Source of the DNA: Bradyrhizobium sp. WBAH42
GTDB lineage: Bacteria; Pseudomonadota; Alphaproteobacteria; Rhizobiales; Xanthobacteraceae
Length of the DNA stretch: 64,000 nt
Direction: 5' to 3'
Assembly: GCF_024585265.1 (NCBI RefSeq)
Contig: NZ_CP036533.1
Span: 4,101,001 to 4,165,000, forward strand
Below, in pieces: positions 7,876 through 16,053 of this stretch. The position numbers and the translations under genes were made by a program. The notes under the pieces are model-generated. The model saw nothing but the letters and a program-made list of their open reading frames with translations, was not told the origin of the DNA and ran no database searches. Position 1 is the stretch's first letter. Each line of letters starts with the position of its first letter.

Positions 7876-10113
7876 CTACTCGGGCAGGGGCGTGTCGGCG
7901 ATGTCCATCAGCGCGCCGAGGCCTTGGCGGAGGCGCCGCGTCGCGATGCTGTCGTTCGCAAGGCCAAACACCACCAGCGAGCGCGCGGTCACCGCGTAAG
8001 CATGCCCGAACTCGAACTCGGCCATCGGCGCGTCGGGATGATTGGTGTCGATCAGGCCGAGCCAGCTGCGTCCGTCGGTGACTTCCGGCAGGGTGAAATT
8101 CACGACGTCATGGTGCGCGTTGTAGACCAGCAGCATGGTCGCATCCGAGCCGCGGCGCTTGATGCCGGTCTCCTGCGCGCGGCCGTCGAGCAGCATGCCG
8201 AAGCATTTGGCATTGCCGTCCTGCCATTGCTCCGTCGTCATCTCCTCGCCCGATGGCGACAGCCAGGTCACGTCCTTGACGTCGAGCTCCTCGTTGTGCG
8301 AGCCGACCAGGAAGCGGCTGCGGTAGAGGATCGGAAACGCCTTGCGGGTGGCGATCAGCTTGCGCACGAACTCGCGCAGGCTGCGGCCGTTCGCGGTGAT
8401 GCCCATCCAGTTGAGCCAGGTGGTCTCGTTGTCCTGGGCGTACGCGTTGTTGTTGCCGTTCTGGGTGTGCCCGAACTCGTCGCCCGCGAACAGCATCGGC
8501 GTGCCGTGGGACAGCAGCATCGTTGCCAGCAGATTCCGCTTCTGGCGCTCGCGCAAGGCGATGATCTCCGGGTCGGTGGTCGGCCCTTCGACGCCACAAT
8601 TCCAGGAATGGTTGTTGCTGTGACCGTCGCGATTGTCCTCGCCATTCGCCTCGTTGTGCTTGTCGTTGTACGAGACGAGGTCGTTGAGGTTGAAGCCGTC
8701 ATGGGCGGTGACGAAGTTGACGCTGGCCCAAGGCCGGCGTCCGCGCTTGTTGAAGAGGTCGCCGGAGCCGGAGACGCGCTTGGCAAAGTCGGCCAGCGTG
8801 CCCGGATCGCCCTTCCAGAAGGCGCGCGCGGTATCCCTGAACTTGTCGTTCCACTCGGCCCAGCCCGGCGGAAACTGACCGACCTGGTAGCCACCGGGCC
8901 CGACGTCCCAGGGCTCCGCGATCAGCTTGACGCTGGAGAGCACGGGATCCTGGCGGCAGGCGTCGAGGAAGCCGCCGCCTTCATCGAAGCCATAGGGTTC
9001 GCGCGCCAGAATGGTGGCGAGATCGAAACGGAAGCCGTCGACCCGCATCTCGGTCGCCCAGTAACGCAAGGAATCGGCGACGAGTTGCAGCACACGCTGA
9101 TGCGAGAGATTGACGGTGTTTCCGGTGCCGGTGTCGTTGATGTAGTAGCGCTTCTTGTCCGGCAGCAGGCGGTAATAGCTGGCATTGTCGATGCCCTTGA
9201 ACGACAGGGTCGGGCCGAGCTCGTTGCCTTCCGCGGTGTGATTGTAGACGACGTCGAGAATGATCTCGATGCCATGGGCATGAAACTGGTTGACCGTGGC
9301 CTTGAACTCGTTCGCAGACGTCGCCTTCAGGTAGCGCGGATCAGGAGCGAAGAAGGCGATGGAATTGTAGCCCCAGTAATTGCGCAGGCCTTTCTCGACC
9401 AGATAGCTGTCGTCGACGAAGGCATGGATCGGCAGCAGCTCGGCGCTGGTGATGCCGAGCGAGCGCAAGTAAGCCGGGATTTCCGAATGTGCGAGCCCCG
9501 AGAACGTGCCGCGGTCGGCTTCCGGCACCAGCGGATGCAGCTGGGTGAAGCCCTTGACGTGCATCTCGTAGAAGATCGTGCGTTCCCACGGCACTTCCGG
9601 CTTGCGCGCCATGCCCCAGGTAAAGGCGGGATCGATGACGCGGCATTTCTGCATCAAGGGCGCGCTGTCGCGTTCGTCGTAGGAGAGGTCCTTGTCGGCG
9701 TGATCCAGCCGGTAGCCGAACAGTTCCGGTCCCCAGCGGAGCTGGCCGACCAGCTGCCTGGCGTAGGGATCGAGCACGAGCTTGTTGGGATTGAAGCGGT
9801 GGCCGGCGTCGGGCTCGTAAGGGCCGTGGACGCGATAGCCGTAGACGGTGCCGGGGCGGGCGGAGGGCAGATAGCCGTGCCAGACCTCGTCGGTATATTC
9901 GGGAAGCTCGACGCGCTCGAGCTCGGTTTCGCCGGCATCGTCGAACAGGCAGAGCTCGACCTTGGTGGCATGGGCTGAGAACAGCGCGAAATTGACGCCG
10001 AGGCCATCCCAGGTGGCGCCGAGCGGGAAGGGTCTGCCTTCGGTGATCCGGGTGCGGCGGAGGCGCGAGGCCGTCCGCGTCAGGGCCTCGTCTGAATGTG
10101 CTGGCTGGTCCAT
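7876..10113 (-). CDS. glgX: glycogen debranching enzyme GlgX
   Basis: The 745-residue protein spans the family length: an N-terminal CBM48-like region, a GH13 (alpha/beta)8 barrel and a C-terminal beta domain. Catalytic blocks are DVVYNHT, VDGFRFDLA with the nucleophile Asp near residue 356, LIAEPWD with the acid/base Glu near 397, and TAHDGFNL with the third acidic residue near 472. GlgX removes alpha-1,6 branches left after glycogen phosphorylase action. The ATG at 10113 follows GGGGGCAGAG; an alternative start at 10173 adds 20 residues without homology. It follows a DUF3606 gene by 34 bases. Directly upstream the 12-base string CTGCCCCCGAAT is duplicated (10116-10127 and 10130-10141). Confidence 0.95.
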   Translation of the reverse strand: MDQPAHSDEALTRTASRLRRTRITEGRPFPLGATWDGLGVNFALFSAHATKVELCLFDDAGETELERVELPEYTDEVWHGYLPSARPGTVYGYRVHGPYEPDAGHRFNPNKLVLDPYARQLVGQLRWGPELFGYRLDHADKDLSYDERDSAPLMQKCRVIDPAFTWGMARKPEVPWERTIFYEMHVKGFTQLHPLVPEADRGTFSGLAHSEIPAYLRSLGITSAELLPIHAFVDDSYLVEKGLRNYWGYNSIAFFAPDPRYLKATSANEFKATVNQFHAHGIEIILDVVYNHTAEGNELGPTLSFKGIDNASYYRLLPDKKRYYINDTGTGNTVNLSHQRVLQLVADSLRYWATEMRVDGFRFDLATILAREPYGFDEGGGFLDACRQDPVLSSVKLIAEPWDVGPGGYQVGQFPPGWAEWNDKFRDTARAFWKGDPGTLADFAKRVSGSGDLFNKRGRRPWASVNFVTAHDGFNLNDLVSYNDKHNEANGEDNRDGHSNNHSWNCGVEGPTTDPEIIALRERQKRNLLATMLLSHGTPMLFAGDEFGHTQNGNNNAYAQDNETTWLNWMGITANGRSLREFVRKLIATRKAFPILYRSRFLVGSHNEELDVKDVTWLSPSGEEMTTEQWQDGNAKCFGMLLDGRAQETGIKRRGSDATMLLVYNAHHDVVNFTLPEVTDGRSWLGLIDTNHPDAPMAEFEFGHAYAVTARSLVVFGLANDSIATRRLRQGLGALMDIADTPLPE

Positions 10114-10147
10114 CTCTGCCCCCGAATTTCTGCCCCCGAATTGCCCG

Positions 10148-10381
10148 TCAGGATATCGCCGCAGTCGCGGCAATGGGCTCCACGTTGGCCGGCTTGGACA
10201 GCGCGTTGGCTCTCTGCAGAGCCGCCTCCTTGCTGATGGCCGGAATGGAATTGCCGACGCGCCCTACGATCGCGATCAGCTCGGCGTCCGACAGTCCGAG
10301 CCGTTTCTTGACGAGGCGTACCTGGGTGCGGTCGGTCAGGTCGAGCTTGTTACGGATCGGTTGCGGCTTCGGGCGGCGCAT
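10148..10381 (-). CDS. DUF3606 domain small protein
   Basis: This 77-residue protein has the pattern LDLTDRTQVRLVKKRLGLSD followed by ELIAIVGRVGNS, typical of DUF3606 (short alphaproteobacterial proteins of unknown function). The ATG at 10381 has an AGGAGC ribosome site; the longer open frame to 10540 lacks one. The gene lies between treZ (divergent) and glgX (same strand, 34 bases downstream), so it may be co-transcribed with glgX. Confidence 0.8.
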   Translation of the reverse strand: MRRPKPQPIRNKLDLTDRTQVRLVKKRLGLSDAELIAIVGRVGNSIPAISKEAALQRANALSKPANVEPIAATAAIS

Positions 10382-10538
10382 GGCGACAGCTCCTGTTGGA
10401 ACGGTAACCGTCGCGCTGCTGATTCCGTTCCCGTCGCGTTGCAAATGTCCGGCGTCGGCGCCGTGGAGGAACGAACGCGTGCGGCTCCGCTTTGTCGCCA
10501 CGACGCGCGCAAGCGATCTTGGAGCGCGCCGAGGGGGC

Positions 10539-12389
10539 ATGCGGCGAAAGGCGACGGGCTTGAATCAAAGACTGGGAAAGGCCGAGCAAAGTCGGCGCCA
10601 TGGTCCTCAGATCGTCGATCAAGGGGTCTCGTTCAACTTGTGGGCGCCGACGGCGCGATCCGTCGAGCTGCTCGAAATCGGCCAGCCGCCACGGAAGATG
10701 CCGCGCGATGCGGACGGCTGGTGTCAGCTGCTCAGCCGGACCGCGCGCGCCGGCACGCGCTATCAGTTCAGGATCGACGAAGATCTCCTCGTCCCTGATC
10801 CCGCCTCGTGCTTCCAGCCGGACGACGTCGGCGCGCCGAGCGAGGTGATCGATACGGCCGCGTTGAGGGACTCGGTGCTCTATCCGGGCCGTCCCTGGGC
10901 GGAAGCCGTGATCTACGAGCTGCATGTCGGCACGTTCAGCGAGGAGGGGAGCTATGCCGGCGTCGAGAAGAAGTTGCCCTATCTTCGCGATCTCGGCGTC
11001 ACCGCCATCGAACTGATGCCGCTCAACGACGTCCCCGGACGGCACAATTGGGGCTATGACGGCGTGCTCCTGAACGCGCCGAATGCCCGCTACGGCCGGC
11101 CGGAGGATCTCAAGCGGCTGCTGTGGGCCGCGCATGCGCTCGACATCATGGTCTATCTCGACGTCGTCTATAACCATTTCGGGCCGCAGCTGAACTATCT
11201 GCATCTCTATGCGGAGAATTTCTTCAATCCGCGCCACACCACTGGATGGGGCCCCGCCGTCAACCTCGAAGGAGCCGACGGTGCGTTCGTGCGCGGATTT
11301 CTGATCGAGAATGCCCTGATGTGGCTGCGCGACTATGGGTTCGACGGACTGCGGTTCGATGCCGTTCATGCGCTGAAGGACGATTCGAAGCGTCATTTCC
11401 TGGTCGAGCTCGCCGAGACCCTGCGCAGTCAGCTGGCGGGCCGGCGCGTTCATCTGATGCTGGAGAACGAGGCCAATCAGGCGCACCTGCTCGCGCGGTC
11501 ACAGGGACGCGCGACGTACTACGACGCGCAATGGGGTGACGATTTCCACAACGCGCTCCACGTCCTGCTCACCGGCGAGGACGAAGGCTATTACCGGGCT
11601 TTTGCAGACACGCCGCTCCAACATCTCGCGCGATCCCTGGCCGAAGGCTTTGCCTATCAGGGCGAGGTCTTTCCCCTGCACCAGGCGCCGCGCGGCGAGC
11701 CGAGCGCGCACCTGCCGCCCGAAGCGACCATCTTCTTCGCCCAGAACCACGACCAGGTTGGCAACCGCGCCTTCGGCGAACGGCTGTCCCGGTTGGTCGG
11801 TCCGGACAGACTGGAACTGGCCCTCGCACTGGTTCTGCTCAGTCCGCATATTCCGTTGCTGTTCATGGGCGAGGAAGCGGCAGCCGAAACGCCCTTCCTG
11901 TTCTTCGCCGACTGGACGGGCGAAGCTGCCGAATTGACACGGGAGGGCCGCCGCAAGGAGTTTTCGCACTTCAAAGCGTTCGCGGCGCCCGAAATGCGCG
12001 CCGGGATCCCGGACCCGTGCGACGAAAGAACCTTCCTCGCCTCCAAGCTGGACTGGACCGGCATCGACCAGTCGCCTGCCGGCACAAGGTTCCGGGCGCT
12101 GACGGCGCAGCTATTGACGATGCGGCGCGAGAAGATCGTGCCGCTGATCAAACGCGGGTTCGTTTCGGCGCAGCGACAGCTGCTGGGCACCGATCCCCGC
12201 ATGGGCGGCGTGGATGTACGCTGGCAGACCGAGCAGGGCGACGTGCTGCAGATCGTCGCCAATTTCGCCGACCACGAACTCCAGATGCCCTCGCTGGTCG
12301 ACGGCGAGAGCCTGTGGCGATTGCGACCTCATGTCGCCGGAGGGCTTGGGCCCGGCGACATGATGGTGAGGCTTGGACGGAAGCGCTGA
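10539..12389 (+). CDS. treZ: malto-oligosyltrehalose trehalohydrolase TreZ
   Basis: A GH13 protein of about 600 residues. TreZ releases trehalose from maltooligosyltrehalose made by TreY. Order of features: an N-terminal CBM48/E-set domain (VSFNLWAPTARSVEL), EAVIYELHVGTFSEEG, DVVYNHFGPQ, GLRFDAVHA with the nucleophile Asp near residue 275, LENEAN with the acid/base Glu near 309, and NHDQVGN near 403. No close competitor such as GlgB fits, because HVGTFSEEG and LENEAN are TreZ-specific. The start is uncertain: ATG 10539 sits too close to its GAGGGGG, and an in-frame TTG at 10560 is possible. TreY is not in the window; the divergent glgX links the locus to glycogen/trehalose turnover. Confidence 0.92.
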   Translation: MRRKATGLNQRLGKAEQSRRHGPQIVDQGVSFNLWAPTARSVELLEIGQPPRKMPRDADGWCQLLSRTARAGTRYQFRIDEDLLVPDPASCFQPDDVGAPSEVIDTAALRDSVLYPGRPWAEAVIYELHVGTFSEEGSYAGVEKKLPYLRDLGVTAIELMPLNDVPGRHNWGYDGVLLNAPNARYGRPEDLKRLLWAAHALDIMVYLDVVYNHFGPQLNYLHLYAENFFNPRHTTGWGPAVNLEGADGAFVRGFLIENALMWLRDYGFDGLRFDAVHALKDDSKRHFLVELAETLRSQLAGRRVHLMLENEANQAHLLARSQGRATYYDAQWGDDFHNALHVLLTGEDEGYYRAFADTPLQHLARSLAEGFAYQGEVFPLHQAPRGEPSAHLPPEATIFFAQNHDQVGNRAFGERLSRLVGPDRLELALALVLLSPHIPLLFMGEEAAAETPFLFFADWTGEAAELTREGRRKEFSHFKAFAAPEMRAGIPDPCDERTFLASKLDWTGIDQSPAGTRFRALTAQLLTMRREKIVPLIKRGFVSAQRQLLGTDPRMGGVDVRWQTEQGDVLQIVANFADHELQMPSLVDGESLWRLRPHVAGGLGPGDMMVRLGRKR

Positions 12390-12409
12390 CGAGAGACGAG
12401 GTCAGTGGG

Positions 12410-13828
12410 CTATCCGCCGGCCCGGCTCGCGACGGCCGGTGTGGGCGAGGTCGCGAACTTGCCGAGCCCGAGGTAGACGAGGCCGGCCACACCGATCCCG
12501 AACAGCCAGCTGAGATCGGCCCCGCCGAGCAGATTGATCGAGATCGGTCCCTGCAGCGCGCCGACGAGGCCGTCCTGCACCAGCCATCCGGCAACGAGGC
12601 CGGCGAAGAACGCGATCATGCCGGCCCAGTTGATATCGCCATAGGCGCTGGTCTCCGGCGAGCGATAGAGCTCGGCCACCTCGATCTTGCCCTTGCGCTT
12701 GATGAAGAAGTCGGCGAGCACCACGCCGGCCCACGGGCTCATCCACAACAGCAGGCTGATCATCCAATTGTCGAACGCCTTCGCAAAGGACGGCGCGAAG
12801 ATGAAGTAGAGGGTGCCCAGATAGCCGGCGATGCCGACGATGACGGTAAGCCAGAAGCGCGAGAGTTTCAGCCCCGCGCTCAGCGCCGCCAAGGTCGCCG
12901 AATAGACGTTGAGGATGTTGGTGGCGATCGGGCCGTGCAGCACCATCAAGAGCACGAGGATGCTGACCGGACCGCCGAACACCGCGCTCACCATCTTGGC
13001 GGGATCGGTGTCCAGCGTCGTCGAGGCGATGGTCGCGCCGAGGATGCCGAGCCAGACCGTCGGCACGAACATGCCGACATAGCTGTACCAGAACACGGCT
13101 TTCGACGGCGTCGAGCGCGGCACGAAGCGCGAATAGTCGGAGGCCCAGGTCACCCAGGAAATTCCCCAGCCGACGCCGATCGCGGTCATCAGCAGCGTCA
13201 GCATCGCAAGATGCGCGCCGGGTGGCAGCGAGGTGGTCAGGCCCCAGTTGACGACGCCGGGCCGCGTCCACGCCAGCACGCTCATCAGCGCCATGATGGC
13301 GATGGTCGGCGGCACCGTGTATTTCTCGAAGGTGCGGATCGCGTAGAAGCCGTAGACGCCGATCAGCACCTGCACCGCCATCACCAGCGTGATGACGATC
13401 ATCTCGACCAGCCAGGTGTCGGGCACGCCGAACTGGCCGAGGATGCCCATCGAGACCTTGACCGGGAAGTAGGTGTTGACGCCGATCCAGCCCAGCGTCA
13501 TCAGGAACATCAGGATGCTCGGCAGGTAGGCGCCGCGGACGCCGAAGGCGGACCGGCTCAGCACCATCTGGTTGACGCCGGTCTTGTGCCCCATCACCGT
13601 GAAGGTGGCGAAGATCGCGCAGCCCACGATGTTGCCGACCACGATGACCGCGATCGTCTCCATCAGGCCGAGCTTGAGGATGATGCCGAGCGCACCGAGC
13701 GCCCAGTTCACCGGCGCGATGTTGGCGCCGGCCCAGATCCACATCTGCTGCGGCCCGGTCGAGTCCCGGTCCGCGTCGGGAATTGGCTCGATGCTGTGAA
13801 TATCAGCGCGAAGTTCGGAATCCGTCAT
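12410..13828 (-). CDS. NCS1-family nucleobase/allantoin-type permease
   Basis: The 472-residue protein has about 12 hydrophobic segments and is an inner-membrane cation symporter of the NCS1 family (cytosine, purine, uracil, hydantoin, allantoin, thiamine). Typical blocks are MWIWAGANIAPVNWALGALG at the N-terminus, GHKTGVNQMVLSRSAFGVRGA, and WVTWASDYSRFVP. The ATG at 13828 follows GGGGGAT; the frame also allows a TTG four codons earlier. Fifteen bases upstream begins a palindrome nearly identical to one in front of the amidohydrolase gene at 14749, so both are probably controlled by the MarR protein encoded between them. The substrate is therefore likely to be what the amidohydrolase handles. 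Specificity within NCS1 cannot be decided. Confidence 0.9.
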   Translation of the reverse strand: MTDSELRADIHSIEPIPDADRDSTGPQQMWIWAGANIAPVNWALGALGIILKLGLMETIAVIVVGNIVGCAIFATFTVMGHKTGVNQMVLSRSAFGVRGAYLPSILMFLMTLGWIGVNTYFPVKVSMGILGQFGVPDTWLVEMIVITLVMAVQVLIGVYGFYAIRTFEKYTVPPTIAIMALMSVLAWTRPGVVNWGLTTSLPPGAHLAMLTLLMTAIGVGWGISWVTWASDYSRFVPRSTPSKAVFWYSYVGMFVPTVWLGILGATIASTTLDTDPAKMVSAVFGGPVSILVLLMVLHGPIATNILNVYSATLAALSAGLKLSRFWLTVIVGIAGYLGTLYFIFAPSFAKAFDNWMISLLLWMSPWAGVVLADFFIKRKGKIEVAELYRSPETSAYGDINWAGMIAFFAGLVAGWLVQDGLVGALQGPISINLLGGADLSWLFGIGVAGLVYLGLGKFATSPTPAVASRAGG

Positions 13829-13840
13829 GACATCCCCCAA

Positions 13841-13858
13841 TACGAAGCACGCTTCGCA
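13841..13858. promoter_or_regulatory. 18-bp palindromic operator in front of the NCS1 permease
   Basis: Read on the minus strand this is TGCGAAGCGTGCTTCGTA, identical in 17 of 18 positions to the site at 14685-14702. It begins 12 bases upstream of the permease ATG (13828), a position suited to repression. The probable binder is the adjacent MarR protein. Confidence 0.7.
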
Positions 13859-14094
13859 TCATCGCAGCATAAATCGTGCCATGGGTTGCGGGGCGGCCGG
13901 GCAGGGCACGTTCGGATGCCGGACATAGCGAGGCTCGCCTCGGATGCGACTGCGTTTTCAAGCGCGGGCGATGCTGACGCGCCGACGTGCTGCGTCACAC
14001 CTGACCTGACGCCTGATGGTCGCGATCGATGCACGGCCGGGCAGCGGTACGATGATAAATTGAGCAGCCCAACTCAAAAGCGCAGCACGCGCCT

Positions 14095-14604
14095 CTAGTC
14101 GAATAGGGCAGCGGCGCTGTCGCGACTGGGGTTGCCGGCCACGATGCGCTGCATCATCTCGATGAAGAGGGCCTGTTCCCGCTGGCTCAAATCGCCGAGC
14201 GTTGCGCGATGCGCCCGCCGTGCCGCGCCCTCGATTCTGATTAGCAGCGCGGCGCCGGCGGGCGTCAGGCGGCACAATCGCGCGCGCCGATCGTCCTTGT
14301 TCACCGCGCGCTCGACCAGGTTCCGCGCGGCGAGCCGCTTCAATGCGCCTGTCGTCGTGGTGCGATCGAGCGCGATATCGGCCGCCAAAGTGGTCTGATC
14401 GGCGGTTTCGCGCACCGCCAGCGCCGAGAGCAGGCTGTATTGCAGCGGCGTGACCTCGAATTCGCCGCAGGCTTCCTGAAACAGCGCAACGTGAATCTGG
14501 TGCAAGCGCCGGATCAGATAGCCGGGCCGTTCCGACAATGGCCAGGGGCGGTGTTTGCCCCCGCTGCGACTTTTCCTAGCTTGCCGCAATGCACGCTCTC
14601 CCAA
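14095..14604 (-). CDS. MarR-family transcriptional regulator
   Basis: The 169-residue protein has the MarR winged helix: LFQEACGEFEVTPLQYSLLSAL (dimer helix and first helices), TTLAADIALDRTTTTGALKRL (recognition region) and a wing with the DDRRARLCRLT signature. MarR proteins are usually ligand-released repressors of neighbouring transport or degradation genes. The start is a TTG at 14604 with AAAGG eight bases upstream; a shorter start is possible. It is divergent from the amidohydrolase operon (144 bases apart) and faces the permease gene in the same orientation. The 18-bp palindromes before the permease and before the amidohydrolase are the obvious candidate operators. Confidence 0.9.
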   Translation of the reverse strand: MGERALRQARKSRSGGKHRPWPLSERPGYLIRRLHQIHVALFQEACGEFEVTPLQYSLLSALAVRETADQTTLAADIALDRTTTTGALKRLAARNLVERAVNKDDRRARLCRLTPAGAALLIRIEGAARRAHRATLGDLSQREQALFIEMMQRIVAGNPSRDSAAALFD

Positions 14605-14663
14605 CCCCAGACCTTTCGCGCTTAGCTCGATTCGAACGCGCTCGCCACAACAGGATCATGGCA

Positions 14664-14679
14664 CGAAGCTTGCTTTTAT
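14664..14679. promoter_or_regulatory. degenerate third copy of the operator
   Basis: CGAAGCTTGCTTTTAT keeps the left arm and centre of the palindrome at 14685-14702 and is offset from it by 23 bases, about two helical turns. It could allow cooperative binding. The call rests on similarity alone. Confidence 0.35.
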
Positions 14680-14684
14680 CCAAA

Positions 14685-14702
14685 TGCGAAGCATGCTTCG
14701 TA
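14685..14702. promoter_or_regulatory. 18-bp palindromic operator in front of the amidohydrolase operon
   Basis: TGCGAAGCATGCTTCGTA has the perfect core CGAAGCATGCTTCG (14687-14700). It lies 46 bases upstream of the amidohydrolase ATG and 80 bases upstream of the divergent marR start, so it could control both. Confidence 0.7.
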
Positions 14703-14748
14703 ATTCGAGAGCGGGGCAACCGCCTGCGCGAGAGCCAAGGAGAGCGCC

Positions 14749-16026
14749 ATGTCCGTCACTGCCAGCTTCGATCTTCTGCTGCGAGGTGGCCGCGTGATCT
14801 GTCCGGCTTCCGGCGTCGATGGCCTCAAGGACGTCGCCATCCGCAATGGCAAGATCGCGGCGGTCGCATCCGACATTCTGCCGACCAGCGCGAAGGAGAT
14901 CGTCGATGTCAGCGACAAGCTCGTGCTGCCTGGGCTGATCGACACCCACGCCCACGTCTATCAATATGTCTCCGGCCGCTTCGGCATGAACCCCGACATG
15001 GTCGGCGTGCAGTCCGGCGTGACGACGCTCGTCGATCAGGGCGGTCCGTCCTGCATGACGCTGCCGGGCTTCCGCCATTTCATCGCGGAAGCCTCTGCCT
15101 CGCGCGTCTATGCGTTTATCTCCGCCTATCTCGTCGGCGGCCTCGAGGGACATTTCTATCCGCAGCTCTACAGCCCCGACGGCGTCGACATCGATGCCAC
15201 CGTCAAGGCGGCGACCGCCAATCTCGATCTCGTGCGCGGCATCAAGGCCCATGCCGAGATCGGCGGCTTCGCGCGCTGGGGCATTCGCGTCATCGAGATG
15301 GCAGCCGAGATCGGCAAGCGCGCCGACCTGCCGGTCTATGTGCATTTCGGCCAGCTCTGGGGCCTGCCCGAGAGCGGCGCCAATGGCGAGGACGCCGACA
15401 CCATCCTCACCCGCGTGATCCCGCTCTTGCGCGAAGGCGACATCCTCGCTCATCCCTTCACGCGCCATCCCGGCGGCTTCGTCAACCGCGAGGGCGAGGT
15501 GCACCCGGTGATCCAGGCCGCGCTCGACCGCGGCCTCAAGGTCGATGTCGGCCATGGCAGCCACTTCTCCTATCGGCTTGCGAAGAAGGCGATCGCCGCC
15601 GGCATCATTCCGACCACGCTCGGCGCCGACATCCACGGCTACAACACCCATGTGCCCGCGCCGGCGGGAACGCCGGACCAGCACGAGGACGACGAGAACC
15701 ATCCCTTCGCCGGCCAGGCCAAGTTCAGCCTGGTCCAGGCGATGAGCTCGATGATGGCGCTCGGCCTGTCGTTGGAGCAGGTCGTGCCGATGGTCACCGC
15801 CAATCCCGCAAAGATGCTCGGCCGCAGCGGGGAGATCGGCGCGCTCAAGGTCGGCATGGACGCCGACGTCTCCGTGCTCACCGAGAAGAATGGCCGCTTC
15901 GTCCTCAAGGACAACGAGAAGAACGAGGTGATTGCCGAGCGCCTGCTGCAGCCGGCCTTCTGCCTGCGCGCCGGCACGCGCTTCGACGCGGTCGCGCCGA
16001 TCCTGCCGCAAGCCGTCGCGGCATAA
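14749..16026 (+). CDS. metal-dependent amidohydrolase (dihydroorotase/deacetylase-like)
   Basis: The 425-residue protein of the amidohydrolase superfamily begins with a beta-sandwich stretch (FDLLLRGGRVICPASG) and has the first metal motif LPGLIDTHAHVYQ, then KAHAEIGG, VYVHFG, LAHPFTRH, and GADIHGYN, which supplies the final Asp. It belongs near the amidohydrolase/deacetylase group that includes dihydroorotase-like enzymes of uncertain substrate. Such enzymes hydrolyse cyclic or linear amide or imide bonds. The ATG at 14749 follows AGGAG. It opens an operon with a molybdenum hydroxylase and a Liv-type importer, which suggests hydrolysis of a ring after hydroxylation. Confidence 0.88.
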   Translation: MSVTASFDLLLRGGRVICPASGVDGLKDVAIRNGKIAAVASDILPTSAKEIVDVSDKLVLPGLIDTHAHVYQYVSGRFGMNPDMVGVQSGVTTLVDQGGPSCMTLPGFRHFIAEASASRVYAFISAYLVGGLEGHFYPQLYSPDGVDIDATVKAATANLDLVRGIKAHAEIGGFARWGIRVIEMAAEIGKRADLPVYVHFGQLWGLPESGANGEDADTILTRVIPLLREGDILAHPFTRHPGGFVNREGEVHPVIQAALDRGLKVDVGHGSHFSYRLAKKAIAAGIIPTTLGADIHGYNTHVPAPAGTPDQHEDDENHPFAGQAKFSLVQAMSSMMALGLSLEQVVPMVTANPAKMLGRSGEIGALKVGMDADVSVLTEKNGRFVLKDNEKNEVIAERLLQPAFCLRAGTRFDAVAPILPQAVAA

Positions 16027-16053
16027 GGCCGGGCGGTGAAGGAGGGCGCGGGG

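Noticed and set aside
7924-9978. 684-codon open frame opposite glgX
   Set aside because: Mirror frame of a confident GH13 gene; no motif.
14060-14077. Inverted repeat TTGAG-N8-CTCAA downstream of marR
   Set aside because: Short arms, located after the gene rather than before a start; chance occurrence is likely, so it is not listed as an operator.
12017-14098. 693-codon plus-strand frame over the NCS1 permease
   Set aside because: Antisense to a membrane protein; His/Arg/Asp-rich translation is the usual shadow of hydrophobic codons.
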